DNA from: Lentilitoribacter sp. Alg239-R112
GTDB lineage: Bacteria > Pseudomonadota > Alphaproteobacteria > Rhizobiales > Rhizobiaceae
NCBI RefSeq assembly: GCF_900537175.1
Contig: NZ_LS999835.1
Coordinates: 385,001-449,000 of the forward strand
DNA: 64,000 bases
Reading direction: 5' to 3'
Part shown: in pieces, positions 9,532 to 18,687 of the stretch
Layout: each line of letters starts with the position of its first letter
Position numbering within the stretch: position 1 is the stretch's first letter
Position numbers and translations under genes: made by a program
Notes under the pieces: generated by a model
What the model was told of the DNA's origin: nothing
Database searches by the model: none
The model's input: the letters and a program-made list of their open reading frames with translations, nothing else

Positions 9532-10760
9532 AGCTTGGCTGCATTGGAGATGACTTTACAGGTTCAAGTGATCTAGCAAATACTCTGGCAAAAGGTGGTA
9601 TGCGGACAGTTCAGTATTCTGGTATTCCAAATGTAAATGCACAAGATTGGGTTGAAGCAGGTGTGGTTTCACTCAAATCTCGCTCGATTGCGTCAGAAGA
9701 TGCCGTTGCGCAATCTCTTGAAGCCCTTGAATGGTTGAAAGCGCAAGGTTGCACTCAATTTTTTTTCAAATATTGCTCTACATTTGATTCCACTAAAGAT
9801 GGTAATATTGGCCCCGTCGCGGATGCAATTGCAGGTGCATTGGATGCGCATAAAGTCATCGTATGCCCAGCATTTCCTGGTGCAGGGCGATCAATTTATC
9901 AAGGTCATTTATTTGTAAATGACACATTGCTTAATGAATCTGGGATGCAAAATCATCCGCTCACACCAATGATCGATTCAGATGTTCGCCGTTGGCTTTC
10001 TTACCAAACAAAACATCAAGTGGGACATGTGAGTATTGCAGCTGTGCACAATGGGGCAGACGCAATTAAAAATGCACTGGACGCAGCACACAAAAACGGC
10101 CAACGTCTTGTTGTTGTTGACGCTATTGCTGATGCAGATCTAAATGCCATTGGTCAAGCCGCTGCTGATCTGCCGTTTATTACTGGCGGTTCTGGTGTTG
10201 CTTTAGGGCTTCCCGCCAACTTTGGATGCACCGCTGGCCAGACCAAATGGACAGGGCAAACTGGCAAGGCCGCCGCATTATCAGGTTCATGCTCGATTAT
10301 GACACGACGGCAAATTGCAGCTCATAAAAAGGTTGCGCCCATATACGAGATTAATGCCGCTGATGTAATCAATAAAAACCTGAAGTTAGATGATGTAATA
10401 AAATGGATAATTGAGCAAGATGGTTTGCCTTTAGTATATAGCTCCGCTGACCCTGATGATGTCAAAGCTGTTCAAGCAAAATATGGCCTTAAACGCTCTT
10501 CAGAAGCTTTGGAATGTTTCTTTGCAGATTTGGCTTGTGGTTTGGTTGCCAATGGGGTTACGCGCATCATCACAGCAGGCGGTGAGACATCTGGCGCTGT
10601 TGTCGAGGCATTAAACATCTCGCAGTTGGAAATAGGCCCAGAGATTGCCGCAGGTGTTCCAGCTTTGCGCGCAAATTCTGATCTCGTTCTTGCGCTTAAG
10701 TCCGGAAATTTTGGGTCAGAAGATTTTTTTAACAAAGCCGACAAGGTCTTATCAAAATGA
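9528..10760 (+). CDS. otnK: 3-oxo-tetronate kinase (DUF1537 family)
   Basis: This 410-aa protein is a four-carbon acid sugar kinase. The N-terminal motif CIGDDFTGSSDLANTLAKGG and the C-terminal nucleotide-binding segment ITAGGETSGAVVEAL are diagnostic. Length matches the family (about 410-430). It phosphorylates 3-oxo-tetronate at O4 with ATP. It overlaps ltnD and the decarboxylase gene by four bases each, in the standard LtnD-OtnK-OtnC-OtnI set. The combination makes OtnK more likely than the related D-threonate/D-erythronate kinase DtnK/DenK. Confidence 0.87.
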   Translation: MKLGCIGDDFTGSSDLANTLAKGGMRTVQYSGIPNVNAQDWVEAGVVSLKSRSIASEDAVAQSLEALEWLKAQGCTQFFFKYCSTFDSTKDGNIGPVADAIAGALDAHKVIVCPAFPGAGRSIYQGHLFVNDTLLNESGMQNHPLTPMIDSDVRRWLSYQTKHQVGHVSIAAVHNGADAIKNALDAAHKNGQRLVVVDAIADADLNAIGQAAADLPFITGGSGVALGLPANFGCTAGQTKWTGQTGKAAALSGSCSIMTRRQIAAHKKVAPIYEINAADVINKNLKLDDVIKWIIEQDGLPLVYSSADPDDVKAVQAKYGLKRSSEALECFFADLACGLVANGVTRIITAGGETSGAVVEALNISQLEIGPEIAAGVPALRANSDLVLALKSGNFGSEDFFNKADKVLSK

Positions 10761-11404
10761 CAGAAAACCAGCTTCGGGAAAAGATATGTATATTGGCGAA
10801 ATCTCTTTTTGATAGAGGCTTTACACATGGTTCAACAGGTAATATATCCGCACGGTTGGATGATGGAGGGTTGCTTGTTAGCCCAACGGGTACGTCGTTC
10901 GGGCGCCTTGACCCGGGAAAACTGAGTACATTCGATGCGAGCGGCAGGCATATCGGTGGTGATAAACCAACAAAAGAAATGCCGTTACATTCTGCATTCT
11001 ATGATACACGCAGCACCGCTGGTGCAGTTGTTCATCTGCATTCATGTCATTCTGTTGCTTTGTCACTGTTACCGGGTGCGAACGAAGACAATTTCCTGCC
11101 TCCATTGACACCTTATGGAATTATGAAACTTGGTAAGGTTAAATTACTTCCTTTTTTTCTACCCGGTGATCCGGCTATGGGTGAAGCCGTTCGCGGACTT
11201 GCAGGCAAACGATCTGCAGTCATGCTTGCAAATCACGGACCAGTTGTCGCTGGCAAAGATATCGAAGCTGCATGTACTGCGATTGAGGAATTAGAAGAGA
11301 CCGCAAAACTTGCGATATTAACTCAAGGTCTTAATCCAAATAGACTTAGTCAAACTGATGTTCGAAATATAGTTGATGGCTTTAATGTGGAGTGGGATAG
11401 TTGA
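10757..11404 (+). CDS. otnC: 3-oxo-tetronate 4-phosphate decarboxylase (class II aldolase family)
   Basis: This 215-aa class II aldolase/adducin-fold protein has THGSTGNISARLDDGGLLVS at the N-terminus, the metal-binding HLHS motif near residue 93 (AVVHLHSCHSVAL) and the third histidine in ANHGPVVAG. In this pathway it decarboxylates 3-oxo-tetronate 4-phosphate to dihydroxyacetone phosphate and CO2, delivering carbon to glycolysis. It is coupled to the kinase by ATGA and to the isomerase by a TTGA overlap. An alternative fuculose-phosphate aldolase-like role is less likely given the neighbours. Confidence 0.85.
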   Translation: MTENQLREKICILAKSLFDRGFTHGSTGNISARLDDGGLLVSPTGTSFGRLDPGKLSTFDASGRHIGGDKPTKEMPLHSAFYDTRSTAGAVVHLHSCHSVALSLLPGANEDNFLPPLTPYGIMKLGKVKLLPFFLPGDPAMGEAVRGLAGKRSAVMLANHGPVVAGKDIEAACTAIEELEETAKLAILTQGLNPNRLSQTDVRNIVDGFNVEWDS

Positions 11405-12150
11405 TACAGTTTTCTGCAAATTTGGGCTTCCTTTGGACTGATAGAACTCTACCAGATGCAATAAGGGCCGCTAAATCTGCGGGATTCTCAGCCGTTGAAT
11501 GTCATTGGCCCTATTATACGCAGCCAGAACTTGTACGCAAAGCGCTTGAGGAAACAGGCCTGCCAATGCTCGGCTTGAACACACATCGCGGCGAAGCGGG
11601 ACAAAACGGTTTAACTGCTTTGCCGGACAGAGTAACGGATGCAAGAACAGCCATTGACCAGGCCGTTGAATATGCTGATCTCATTGACGCGCAAGCCATT
11701 CATGTCATGGCAGGCTTTGCAGACGGTGCAAGCGCTAAAACAACATTTGTGGCCAATTTACATTACGCAGCTGAAAAAACTGCGAGAACTATACTCATCG
11801 AACCTCTTAACCGACATGATGCACCAGATTATTTTCTTCAAACAACGGACCAAGCTTATGATATTATCGCAGAAGTGGCAGCGCCGAACTTAAAGCTGAT
11901 GTTTGATTGCTATCATGTGGGCCGGACAGAAGGTGACATAACAACGAGGTTAGAAAACCTCCTTCCACACATTGGTCATATTCAATTTGCATCTGTGCCT
12001 GATCGCGGCACACCCGACCATGGTGAACTCAATTACCGTGAAATATTTGCTACTATAGAAAAACTTGAATGGAACAAACCTATCGGTGCCGAATACAAAC
12101 AAACAGGACCGACCGATGATAGTCTGAACTGGATGAAAGACTTTTGCTAA
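11401..12150 (+). CDS. otnI: 2-oxo-tetronate isomerase (hydroxypyruvate isomerase family)
   Basis: This 249-aa TIM-barrel protein of the Hyi family has the metal/substrate positions LIEPLNRHDAPDYF, LKLMFDCYHVGRTEGD, HIQFASVPDRGTPDHGELNY and IGAEYKQTG. OtnI converts 2-oxo-tetronate to 3-oxo-tetronate, between LtnD and OtnK. Translation probably starts at TTG 11401, whose TTGA overlaps the upstream stop; no ATG lies nearby in frame. It is the last gene of the operon that starts at 3107, and no clear terminator was found after it. Hydroxypyruvate isomerase is the alternative, but the neighbours favour OtnI. Confidence 0.84.
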   Translation: MIQFSANLGFLWTDRTLPDAIRAAKSAGFSAVECHWPYYTQPELVRKALEETGLPMLGLNTHRGEAGQNGLTALPDRVTDARTAIDQAVEYADLIDAQAIHVMAGFADGASAKTTFVANLHYAAEKTARTILIEPLNRHDAPDYFLQTTDQAYDIIAEVAAPNLKLMFDCYHVGRTEGDITTRLENLLPHIGHIQFASVPDRGTPDHGELNYREIFATIEKLEWNKPIGAEYKQTGPTDDSLNWMKDFC

Positions 12151-12274
12151 ATATAGAAGAATCAAAAAGAGTTAGCACTTTCCCGTTAATCTCCAAATAT
12201 TTCTAATACACCTATTCTCACTTTGGAATAAGGCTTACCCCCTCATTCATATCAATTTAACGGCGACTTAGGTT

Positions 12275-13283
12275 CGAGACTGTGTGGAAACGTATTAGTT
12301 TTGTTGGTACTGGTTTGAATAGGCCGTTTGAGCTGTAATTTTTGGGATAGGCTATAGAAAAGCATATACTGGTTTTATTATGGTTCTCTATTGGTTTTTG
12401 ACGCTTGTTCTGGCTGTTTTCGCAGATATGTGCCGAATATCACGCAGCTTTGATTGCAGCGGTCAGGTTTTGTAGGGCGATGATGTTGAGGACGCGTTTG
12501 AAGTCATAGGCAAGCACGTGCAGGCTTGTTTTTGTGGCGACATTCTTGCGAGTTCGGGTCAGAAAGTGGCTATGTCCCATCCACGTTTTAAGTGTTCCAA
12601 AAACATGCTCAACTGTTGACCGCCGAATGCGCATTGCATCTGGCATTTTCTCCAGCTTGTGTTCCACATCATCCAATATTGCCTCATGATCCCAACGTCT
12701 AATGCTAGCTTTGATATCATCCATCCGCCGCTGTAACTTGGCAGGCGTGAAGTTCTTGTCACGATTATTATCAGCTTTGAACTTTGAACCATCAATGGCA
12801 ACAAGCTCACCGTTCTGAGCAGCATCCAGTAAACCTATCTGACGGCAAAGACATACAAATTGACTACAAACTTGGCCGATAGCTTTGCCACTATCACGGC
12901 GGAAATCAGCAATCGTTTTAAAATCAGGGATAAGACGACCTGTTAGCCAGATCAGTTCAATATTATGGCCTGCCTCACGCTCCAGCCTGCGACTTGAGTG
13001 GATACGGTTCAAATAGTCATAAACATAGATCTTCAACAAAACAGAAGGATGATATCCGGGTCGACCCGTATGAGCAGCACCTTTGAAACCCATTGCCGCT
13101 AGATCAAGGCCATCTAAAAAGCATCAACAGCGCGAACCGGATTATCTTCACCAATAAAATCTTCAAGATGATCAGGAAATAAAAAGCCTTGTTCTCGATC
13201 ATCACCCTCAATGAAACGCTTCATCCAATACCTCTTATTAACGAAACAAATATATCACATTCACCCGTTTCCACACAGTCTCG
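12275..13283 (-). mobile_element. IS1182-like insertion sequence, internally deleted
   Basis: A 1,009-bp element is bounded by perfect 18-bp inverted repeats: CGAGACTGTGTGGAAACG at 12275-12292 and its exact complement at 13266-13283. Inside is a damaged transposase on the minus strand. Intact IS1182 elements are typically about 1.5-1.8 kb, so some 500 bp or more seem missing. No convincing target-site duplication was seen. It sits between the convergent ends of the tetronate operon and the ROK gene. The perfect ends suggest it could still be moved in trans. Confidence 0.85.
12440..13224 (-). pseudogene. IS1182-like transposase, frameshifted and internally deleted
   Basis: The natural start is the ATG at 13224 (MKRFIEGDDREQGFLFPDHL). 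That frame hits a stop after NPVRAVDAF near 13115, where one base is missing in an A/T run. Reading resumes in another frame with LDGLDLAAMGFKG and continues to 12440. The first catalytic Asp region (LVAIDGSKFKA) and the last Glu region (RRSTVEHVFGTLKTWMG) are present. The roughly 170-200 residues normally between them, including the second catalytic Asp, are gone. The protein cannot be an active DDE transposase. Family assignment rests on the motif GRPGYHPSVLLKIYVYDYLN. Confidence 0.85.
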
Positions 13284-13323
13284 GCCCAAAGCGGACATTG
13301 GAGGAATCGCATACTTAGTTTTA

Positions 13324-14457
13324 CTAGAGTAGTATTTGCTGCTTGATGGGTAGTAGTGCTGCACCAAAAGAGGCTGCGTCACCATCGATATCTGACTTGA
13401 TAAGTGAAGGCCGAGATGGTGAACGTACTGTTGGGTCATGATCGCCAAACGGATTGGATGATGCATTGATCAGCATATCGCGTAATGCTGGGGGGGCTTC
13501 TCCTCCAAACACAATAGCTGAGGGGTCGGTGATGGCGGATAGTGCCCGGATTGTTAAGTTCAAATGTGGCGTAACTTCATCCACCCATTCTCTTACGCCT
13601 GGCATGTTAGGATCAAATTTTTCTGCCAATTCCCGTATCGAATTGATGTTGATTCCGTGATTTTTCAGGCGGATCAATAATTCGCCGAGCGCGGGCCTGC
13701 TTGTCATCTGGTCGGGTGTTAGAATTGTACCCAATTCACCTGCATTCATGTGCGCGCCGGTTAACGGGCGACCATCTATGATGATGCCTCCACCAAAGCC
13801 ATAATTGAAGGATAGATAGGAAAATGAAGCATGTGTTCGTCCTGCACCGACAAGCGTTTCTGCAATCGCGTTTGCATTAGCATTGTTTTCAACCCAAACA
13901 TGATCGTGAAGATGACCTGTTAGCTCCGGCAGCAGCGGGATATTGGCCCATTCGGAAAGTTGAGAAGATGTGTGAAATTTGTCTGGAGCGCCAAGTCTAT
14001 AACCTGTTATCGCAAAACCTACGCCGACAATTTTATTCGTCGGCACACTGTGTTCTTCGGCCAATCGTTCCATACTCGATTTTATACTCTTTATAACAAT
14101 GTCACGATTGTTCAGGTTTGTCGGTTCGACGTAAGTGTCAATAATCTGGGTGCAAGACAAGTTAACCAAGGAGAGTTGAATGGTATCCGTGTTGAGCGAA
14201 ACTCCGAAGGCAAATGCGGCATCATCAATCAGAGTAAGAGTTAGGCTGGGCTGACCAGGGCCGCTTTTTGTCTCCCTATCTGCTTTCAATAGGTTTTTTG
14301 AAATTAATGAATCTACAATGCGATGAACTGATTGTTGCGTGAGTCCCGTGTGTTTTGTAAGGATCGAGCGAGAAATCTCAGGATTTCTGTGTACGATATC
14401 TAACACCAATCGTTCGTTTTCTGTGGCAATTCTTCCTTGCCGATCACGCATACTCAT
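13324..14457 (-). CDS. ROK-family transcriptional regulator
   Basis: This 377-aa protein has an N-terminal winged helix (NPEISRSILTKHTGLTQQSV, about residues 30-50) and a C-terminal ROK sugar-kinase-like domain (VGVGFAITGYRLG; YGFGGGIIIDGRPLTG; NAGELGTI). The usual ROK zinc site (His after GEIG, then CxCGxxGC) is absent; the segment reads GELGTILTPDQMTSRPALGE. It may therefore fold or sense ligand without zinc. It is divergent from the PotABCD-type importer operon, with paired palindromes between, so it most likely represses that operon. The ligand is unknown, perhaps a glycerol phosphate or released alcohol given the phosphodiesterase. Confidence 0.86.
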   Translation of the reverse strand: MSMRDRQGRIATENERLVLDIVHRNPEISRSILTKHTGLTQQSVHRIVDSLISKNLLKADRETKSGPGQPSLTLTLIDDAAFAFGVSLNTDTIQLSLVNLSCTQIIDTYVEPTNLNNRDIVIKSIKSSMERLAEEHSVPTNKIVGVGFAITGYRLGAPDKFHTSSQLSEWANIPLLPELTGHLHDHVWVENNANANAIAETLVGAGRTHASFSYLSFNYGFGGGIIIDGRPLTGAHMNAGELGTILTPDQMTSRPALGELLIRLKNHGININSIRELAEKFDPNMPGVREWVDEVTPHLNLTIRALSAITDPSAIVFGGEAPPALRDMLINASSNPFGDHDPTVRSPSRPSLIKSDIDGDAASFGAALLPIKQQILL

Positions 14458-14629
14458 TTCAAATTCTATCTCACCAATACGTGTTACTTAACTGAAGAAA
14501 CATATTTCTACACTTAAAGTTATGAAATTAATAGCCGTAGTGTTTTTGCCAAAGTTAAGGCAGTTGATGCCTGTAAGACCGCATGTAATTTTTGGTTTTT
14601 TGTAAATAACTTGACTATCACTTTGAATT

Positions 14630-14670
14630 ACACATAAAGTGTCATATTAATTACACATTAAGTGTATAAT
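14630..14670 (+). promoter_or_regulatory. Paired palindromes and -10 box before the importer operon
   Basis: ACACATAAAGTGT (14630-14642) and ACACATTAAGTGT (14653-14665) are near-identical palindromic half-site pairs spaced 23 bp apart, about two helical turns. A TATAAT (14665-14670) begins on the last base of the second. A partial copy (ACTTAAAGT) lies near 14512-14520, close to the ROK gene start. The placement between divergent genes fits ROK operators. The -35 box is not clear; TTGACT at 14611 is too far for this -10. Confidence 0.6.
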
Positions 14671-14731
14671 TAAACTTCACACGGTAAAAAAATCACGACA
14701 AATGTGAAATTAGTGAAGTTGGGAGGACAGT

Positions 14732-15799
14732 TTGGCAAATATTGCTTTGAAGAATGTGACAAAGACATTCGGGGAATTTACAGCCGTGGATAATATCTCC
14801 GCAGAAATATCTGACGGTGAATTTGTTACATTATTAGGCCCATCTGGTTGTGGAAAAACTACACTTTTAAACTTGATGTCGGGTTTTTTAACTCCTGATG
14901 GAGGGGCCATTCAAATCGGCGGAGCGGATGTCACAAATGCTCCACCTGAACAACGCGACACAGCGATGTGTTTTCAGTCTTATGCTTTATTTCCCCATCT
15001 ATCTGTGAAGGAAAATATAGCCTTTGGATTACGTCAACAAAAGCTGCCCAGAAAAGAGATAGATGAGCGTGTAGCCGAGCTTGGCAGGCAGTTGGGATTG
15101 CAAGCTCAGTTTGCAAAGCTTCCAAACCAGCTATCAGGTGGTCAGCAGCAGCGTGTTGCTCTTGGGCGCTCATTGGCTGTACGACCAAGTGTGATTTTAT
15201 TTGATGAGCCGCTTTCCAACTTGGATGCAAAATTACGGGAAAGCGTACGTTTTGAAATTCGAAAAATACAAGCGGAAGCTAAGTTAACAGCGATTTATGT
15301 CACACATGACCAATCCGAAGCGCTGGCAATGTCGGACCGAATATTTGTGATGAATGCGGGGCGTGTTGAACAATCTGGTTCCCCAAGGGAAATCTACAAC
15401 ACACCAGTAACCAGATTTGTCGCTGACTTCATAGGTGCCGCCAACATTCTCGAGGGTGAAGTTATTGGAGCATCTGATAATGGCTCGTGGATTTTTGATA
15501 CCCAAATTGGTCAGCTGGCAGTTGAATGCAAGAAAAAGCCCGAGGCAAAAAAACATTACCTGTGTTGGCGACCCGAGGATGCCGTAGTTGATGCAAAACC
15601 GGGCAAGGGTGCTAACAGCAATTATCTTGAGGCCGATGTTTCAACGATCGCGTATCAGGGCGGGTTCACGGATGTGTTCGTTCATATAAATGATCTTGCG
15701 CAACGAATTCACGCCAGTGGAACATTTGAAATCTCCGATCAGAAGGCGAAATTCCAAATTCCACAAGATAAGATACGAATTCTGGAGCCGGTTTCATGA
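14732..15799 (+). CDS. PotA/FbpC-type ABC transporter ATPase
   Basis: This 355-aa single-ABC-domain protein has Walker A GPSGCGKTT, signature LSGGQQQRVALGRSL, Walker B VILFDEPLSNLD and switch His in YVTHDQSEALAMSD. A C-terminal regulatory (TOBE-type) region of about 110 residues follows. Translation starts at TTG 14732, preceded by GGGAGGA; the frame and spacing fit and no ATG lies close. It energises the PotB/PotC-like permeases that follow with a four-base overlap. The family covers polyamines, iron, thiamine, phosphonates and phosphodiesters; the operon's phosphodiesterase suggests a phosphodiester or related compound. Confidence 0.9.
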   Translation: MANIALKNVTKTFGEFTAVDNISAEISDGEFVTLLGPSGCGKTTLLNLMSGFLTPDGGAIQIGGADVTNAPPEQRDTAMCFQSYALFPHLSVKENIAFGLRQQKLPRKEIDERVAELGRQLGLQAQFAKLPNQLSGGQQQRVALGRSLAVRPSVILFDEPLSNLDAKLRESVRFEIRKIQAEAKLTAIYVTHDQSEALAMSDRIFVMNAGRVEQSGSPREIYNTPVTRFVADFIGAANILEGEVIGASDNGSWIFDTQIGQLAVECKKKPEAKKHYLCWRPEDAVVDAKPGKGANSNYLEADVSTIAYQGGFTDVFVHINDLAQRIHASGTFEISDQKAKFQIPQDKIRILEPVS

Positions 15800-16650
15800 A
15801 AATGAAAGATTGGCTCAAAGTTGTGTTGCTTCTGCTGCCGGGTGTTGGCCTGATCGTTTTCTTTATGGGCACTGTCGCCTACATTGCTTTTGCACAATCT
15901 TTCGGCCTTTACAATTTGTCTGGTGTTAGTGAGTTCTCAACTTCCTTTTGGGAGGCGATGGTCAGCAAAAAAGCCTATATGCGTTCCGTACGTTTCTCTC
16001 TCTACGTCGCAACGATTAGTGCGCTACTTTCTGTGGCCATCGCCTACCCAATCGCTCTTTGGTTACGAAAACCATTCAGGGGTTCAATCGCTGTGGGTGC
16101 TTTGTTAAAGGCACCGTTGCTGGTTCACGGCTTGGTTGCAGCCTTTTTGTTTATTAATATCATCGCCTATCACGGTCTGTTAAACCAAACGATGATTGGT
16201 CTTGGCATTTGGGATGAGCCAAGACGTCTTCAAAACGATAGGAATGCGATCGGTGTCATTATTCTCCAAACATGGAAGAATATGCCATTTGCGTTATTGC
16301 TACTCACAGGTGCTGTTCAGAGTATCAGCGACGATGTTCTTAATGCTGGAAGAGACCTCGGCGCAGGTGCCTTTGATCGATTTAGGAAAATCATTGCTCC
16401 GCTGACGGTATCTGCAATGCAAGCGGCACTTGTCATCATTTTTATTGGTGCTCTTTCCGATTTCTCATTCCAGACAATCGCGGGTCCGACGAACCGTCAA
16501 TCCATGGCTCAATATATGACTTATTTTAGTGATCTTGGCCGCTGGAACGAGGCTGGTGTTGTGGGTGTTACTCTGATGATCGTTTCATTCGTTGGCGCGA
16601 TAACGCTTACGCTCGCTGCGCGGTTTATTTTCGGAGGCAGACGGTCATGA
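15796..16650 (+). CDS. PotB-type ABC transporter permease
   Basis: This 284-aa protein with about six membrane helices carries the ABC permease EAA-type cytoplasmic loop (NAGRDLGAGAFDRFRKIIAPL) near residue 190. It overlaps the ATPase gene by ATGA and the next permease by four bases. It forms one half of the inner-membrane channel with the next gene. The substrate is not evident from sequence. Confidence 0.9.
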   Translation: MKMKDWLKVVLLLLPGVGLIVFFMGTVAYIAFAQSFGLYNLSGVSEFSTSFWEAMVSKKAYMRSVRFSLYVATISALLSVAIAYPIALWLRKPFRGSIAVGALLKAPLLVHGLVAAFLFINIIAYHGLLNQTMIGLGIWDEPRRLQNDRNAIGVIILQTWKNMPFALLLLTGAVQSISDDVLNAGRDLGAGAFDRFRKIIAPLTVSAMQAALVIIFIGALSDFSFQTIAGPTNRQSMAQYMTYFSDLGRWNEAGVVGVTLMIVSFVGAITLTLAARFIFGGRRS

Positions 16651-17474
16651 ACATGTCTCGACTTAATAAAATTCTTATGTTCAGTTTAATAACGGTTTGC
16701 GCACTGTGGTTAGTTATACCGTTCACGATGGCCATCCTCTGGTCGTTGGTCGACCCCGCCGAACCATGGACAGTAGATAAACTTATTCCACCGCAAATGT
16801 CATTCTATCGATGGACATATATGTGGGAAAATTCGTCGTTAAAACAGGCACTTTTCAACTCATATGCACTGGCACCAACGGCGGCAATAGCTACCTTATT
16901 ACTGTCACTTCCAACGTCATACGCACTGGGTCGATTAAAGTTTCCAGGTCGTGAATCGGTTAAGATTATCGCTCTCTTACCTCTGGTCATTCCGCCCTTC
17001 GTGACATCAATTTTCTTCTCATCCATTTTGTTTCAACTTGGCCTTACACACTCTCGGTTCTCCGCAATCGTCCTGGCACACACTGTCGTATTCATGCCTT
17101 ATGCCATACGCATTATGACAGTCTCTTTTGAACAGGTTAGACAAGATCATATCAATGCAGCCAGGGATCTTGGCGCACCCCTATTGCAGAGATGGAAGGT
17201 TGCCTACTTACCTGCACTTAAACCAGGCATTATGGCTGCTTTATTGATTGTCTTTATTCAATCAATCGAAGAGTTCGCGATCGCGTTTATCATTGGTTCG
17301 CCAAATCTGGTTACAATTCCAACACTTCTATATGCATCCTTGGGGCAGGATTTTGTCCGCCCAAATGCCGCTGTGTTGTCACTCATTCTCGTTGTCCCAA
17401 ATGTAATTCTCATGCTCTTTTTGGAAAGGCTTCTCAAGTCGGCCAATCCAACTATGAGTTCGGGAAAAGGATAG
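16647..17474 (+). CDS. PotC-type ABC transporter permease
   Basis: This 275-aa protein has about six membrane helices and the EAA loop INAARDLGAPLLQRWKVAYL near residue 170. It is homologous to the preceding permease but clearly distinct, as in PotB/PotC pairs. The ATG at 16647 overlaps the upstream stop, so the two halves are probably made in equal amounts. A 35-base gap separates it from the binding-protein gene. Confidence 0.9.
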   Translation: MNMSRLNKILMFSLITVCALWLVIPFTMAILWSLVDPAEPWTVDKLIPPQMSFYRWTYMWENSSLKQALFNSYALAPTAAIATLLLSLPTSYALGRLKFPGRESVKIIALLPLVIPPFVTSIFFSSILFQLGLTHSRFSAIVLAHTVVFMPYAIRIMTVSFEQVRQDHINAARDLGAPLLQRWKVAYLPALKPGIMAALLIVFIQSIEEFAIAFIIGSPNLVTIPTLLYASLGQDFVRPNAAVLSLILVVPNVILMLFLERLLKSANPTMSSGKG

Positions 17475-17509
17475 CGTGAATAATTCAAACAAACTGAGGA
17501 TATTTTGTC

Positions 17510-18610
17510 ATGAATAAGTTTCTTACTAGCATAGCGGCGATTGCCGTATCAACAACTGGAGCTTTTGCCTCGGACCTTTCTTCTATGTCTTGGGATGAGA
17601 TCGTGGCCCAAGCGAAAGAAGAAGGTTCTGTAACTTTCACTAACTGGTATCTTCAAGATGCCATGCGTGATGCGATGAAGCCATTTGAGGAGAAGTACGG
17701 CATCAAGGTTACTATTCCTGAAGGTAAAATGACAGCAAACAGAGATAAACTGTTAGCTGAAGCCAACCGTGAAAAAGGTGACTTTGATGTTTTCGCGTTT
17801 GGATTTAACGATTTTGAGGTATTGGATAAGGAAAGTCTATTTTTGACTTTAGATGCCTTGCCAAAAGATGATGGCCGCAAAACTAAGTTGGCTGGAATAG
17901 ATGGCGGAAAATTTGTCGTCGCATATTGGGGTAACCAAACAGGTATTTCTTATGACCCTGCAAAGGTAGCAGAAGCCGATTTGCCACAAACTCCAGCCGA
18001 ATTTGAAGCATTTTGGACAGCTAACCCCGGCAAATTTGGCTTCAACTATGAAAAAGGTGGCTCCGGCCCATCGTTTTTCCATAATGTACTTCGCGTCGTC
18101 GGCGATGTCGATCTTTCTAATGGTGATGATAGCGCAGAACGTGTTGCAGAACTTCAAGCGGGAATTGACTTCTTTAATAAGAATGCTGAAAACTATGTCA
18201 TTACCGCATCAAATGCAGACTCAATAACACGGGTGAGTGACGGTGAACTCTGGATGGCGCCGGGTTGGGAAGACCATGTTGCCGGTTTGCAAAAGCGTGG
18301 CGAAATACGCAAGGACATCAAATTCTATGTGCCTTCTTTCGGTATGAATGGTGGCGGTAACGGTGTTGCAATTCCAAAAAATTCACCACACCCTGCCGCG
18401 GCTCTTGTATTCATCAATTGGCTAACGTCAGCTGAAACACAAACAAGCTTCAATGCAAACTTTGGCACAGCGCCAATGCATGCAAATGCGGATGATTCAA
18501 ATGCACTTGTTCCGAATGATCAACGTGCATACACCCAGCCATGGGGTGCACAACCGCTCTTTGACAAAATAAACGAAACATTCATCGAGAATGTAATTCA
18601 AGAGCGCTAA
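17510..18610 (+). CDS. PotD/FbpA-type extracellular solute-binding protein
   Basis: This 366-aa periplasmic protein has a Sec signal peptide (MNKFLTSIAAIAVSTTGAFA, cleavage after residue 20) and a type-II binding-protein fold. Typical elements are TFTNWYLQDAMRDAMKPFEE, VAYWGNQTGISYDPAKV and GVAIPKNSPHPAAALVFINW. It is the fourth gene of the importer operon and determines specificity. Polyamine, iron and glycerophosphodiester binders all occur in this family. With a glycerophosphodiesterase next, a glycerophospho-alcohol is the best guess, by inference only. Confidence 0.88.
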   Translation: MNKFLTSIAAIAVSTTGAFASDLSSMSWDEIVAQAKEEGSVTFTNWYLQDAMRDAMKPFEEKYGIKVTIPEGKMTANRDKLLAEANREKGDFDVFAFGFNDFEVLDKESLFLTLDALPKDDGRKTKLAGIDGGKFVVAYWGNQTGISYDPAKVAEADLPQTPAEFEAFWTANPGKFGFNYEKGGSGPSFFHNVLRVVGDVDLSNGDDSAERVAELQAGIDFFNKNAENYVITASNADSITRVSDGELWMAPGWEDHVAGLQKRGEIRKDIKFYVPSFGMNGGGNGVAIPKNSPHPAAALVFINWLTSAETQTSFNANFGTAPMHANADDSNALVPNDQRAYTQPWGAQPLFDKINETFIENVIQER

Positions 18611-18630
18611 ATCTTCTCCCAAGTGCTTGT

Positions 18631-18658
18631 CTGGTTCGGGTCGAATGGCCCGAACCAG
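18631..18658 (+). promoter_or_regulatory. Intra-operon stem-loop after the binding-protein gene
   Basis: A perfect 10-bp stem CTGGTTCGGG / CCCGAACCAG with loop TCGAATGG lies between the binding-protein stop and the phosphodiesterase start. No T-run follows. It occupies the same place as the stem-loops at 4206 and 39319 and probably stabilises the 3' end of the upstream message or limits read-through. Confidence 0.65.
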
Positions 18659-18687
18659 GATTCCAATTTATTGAAAGAAAGAAAACT

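Noticed and set aside
12271..13287. Target-site duplication of the IS element
   Set aside because: The bases flanking both inverted repeats do not match over 4 bp or more.
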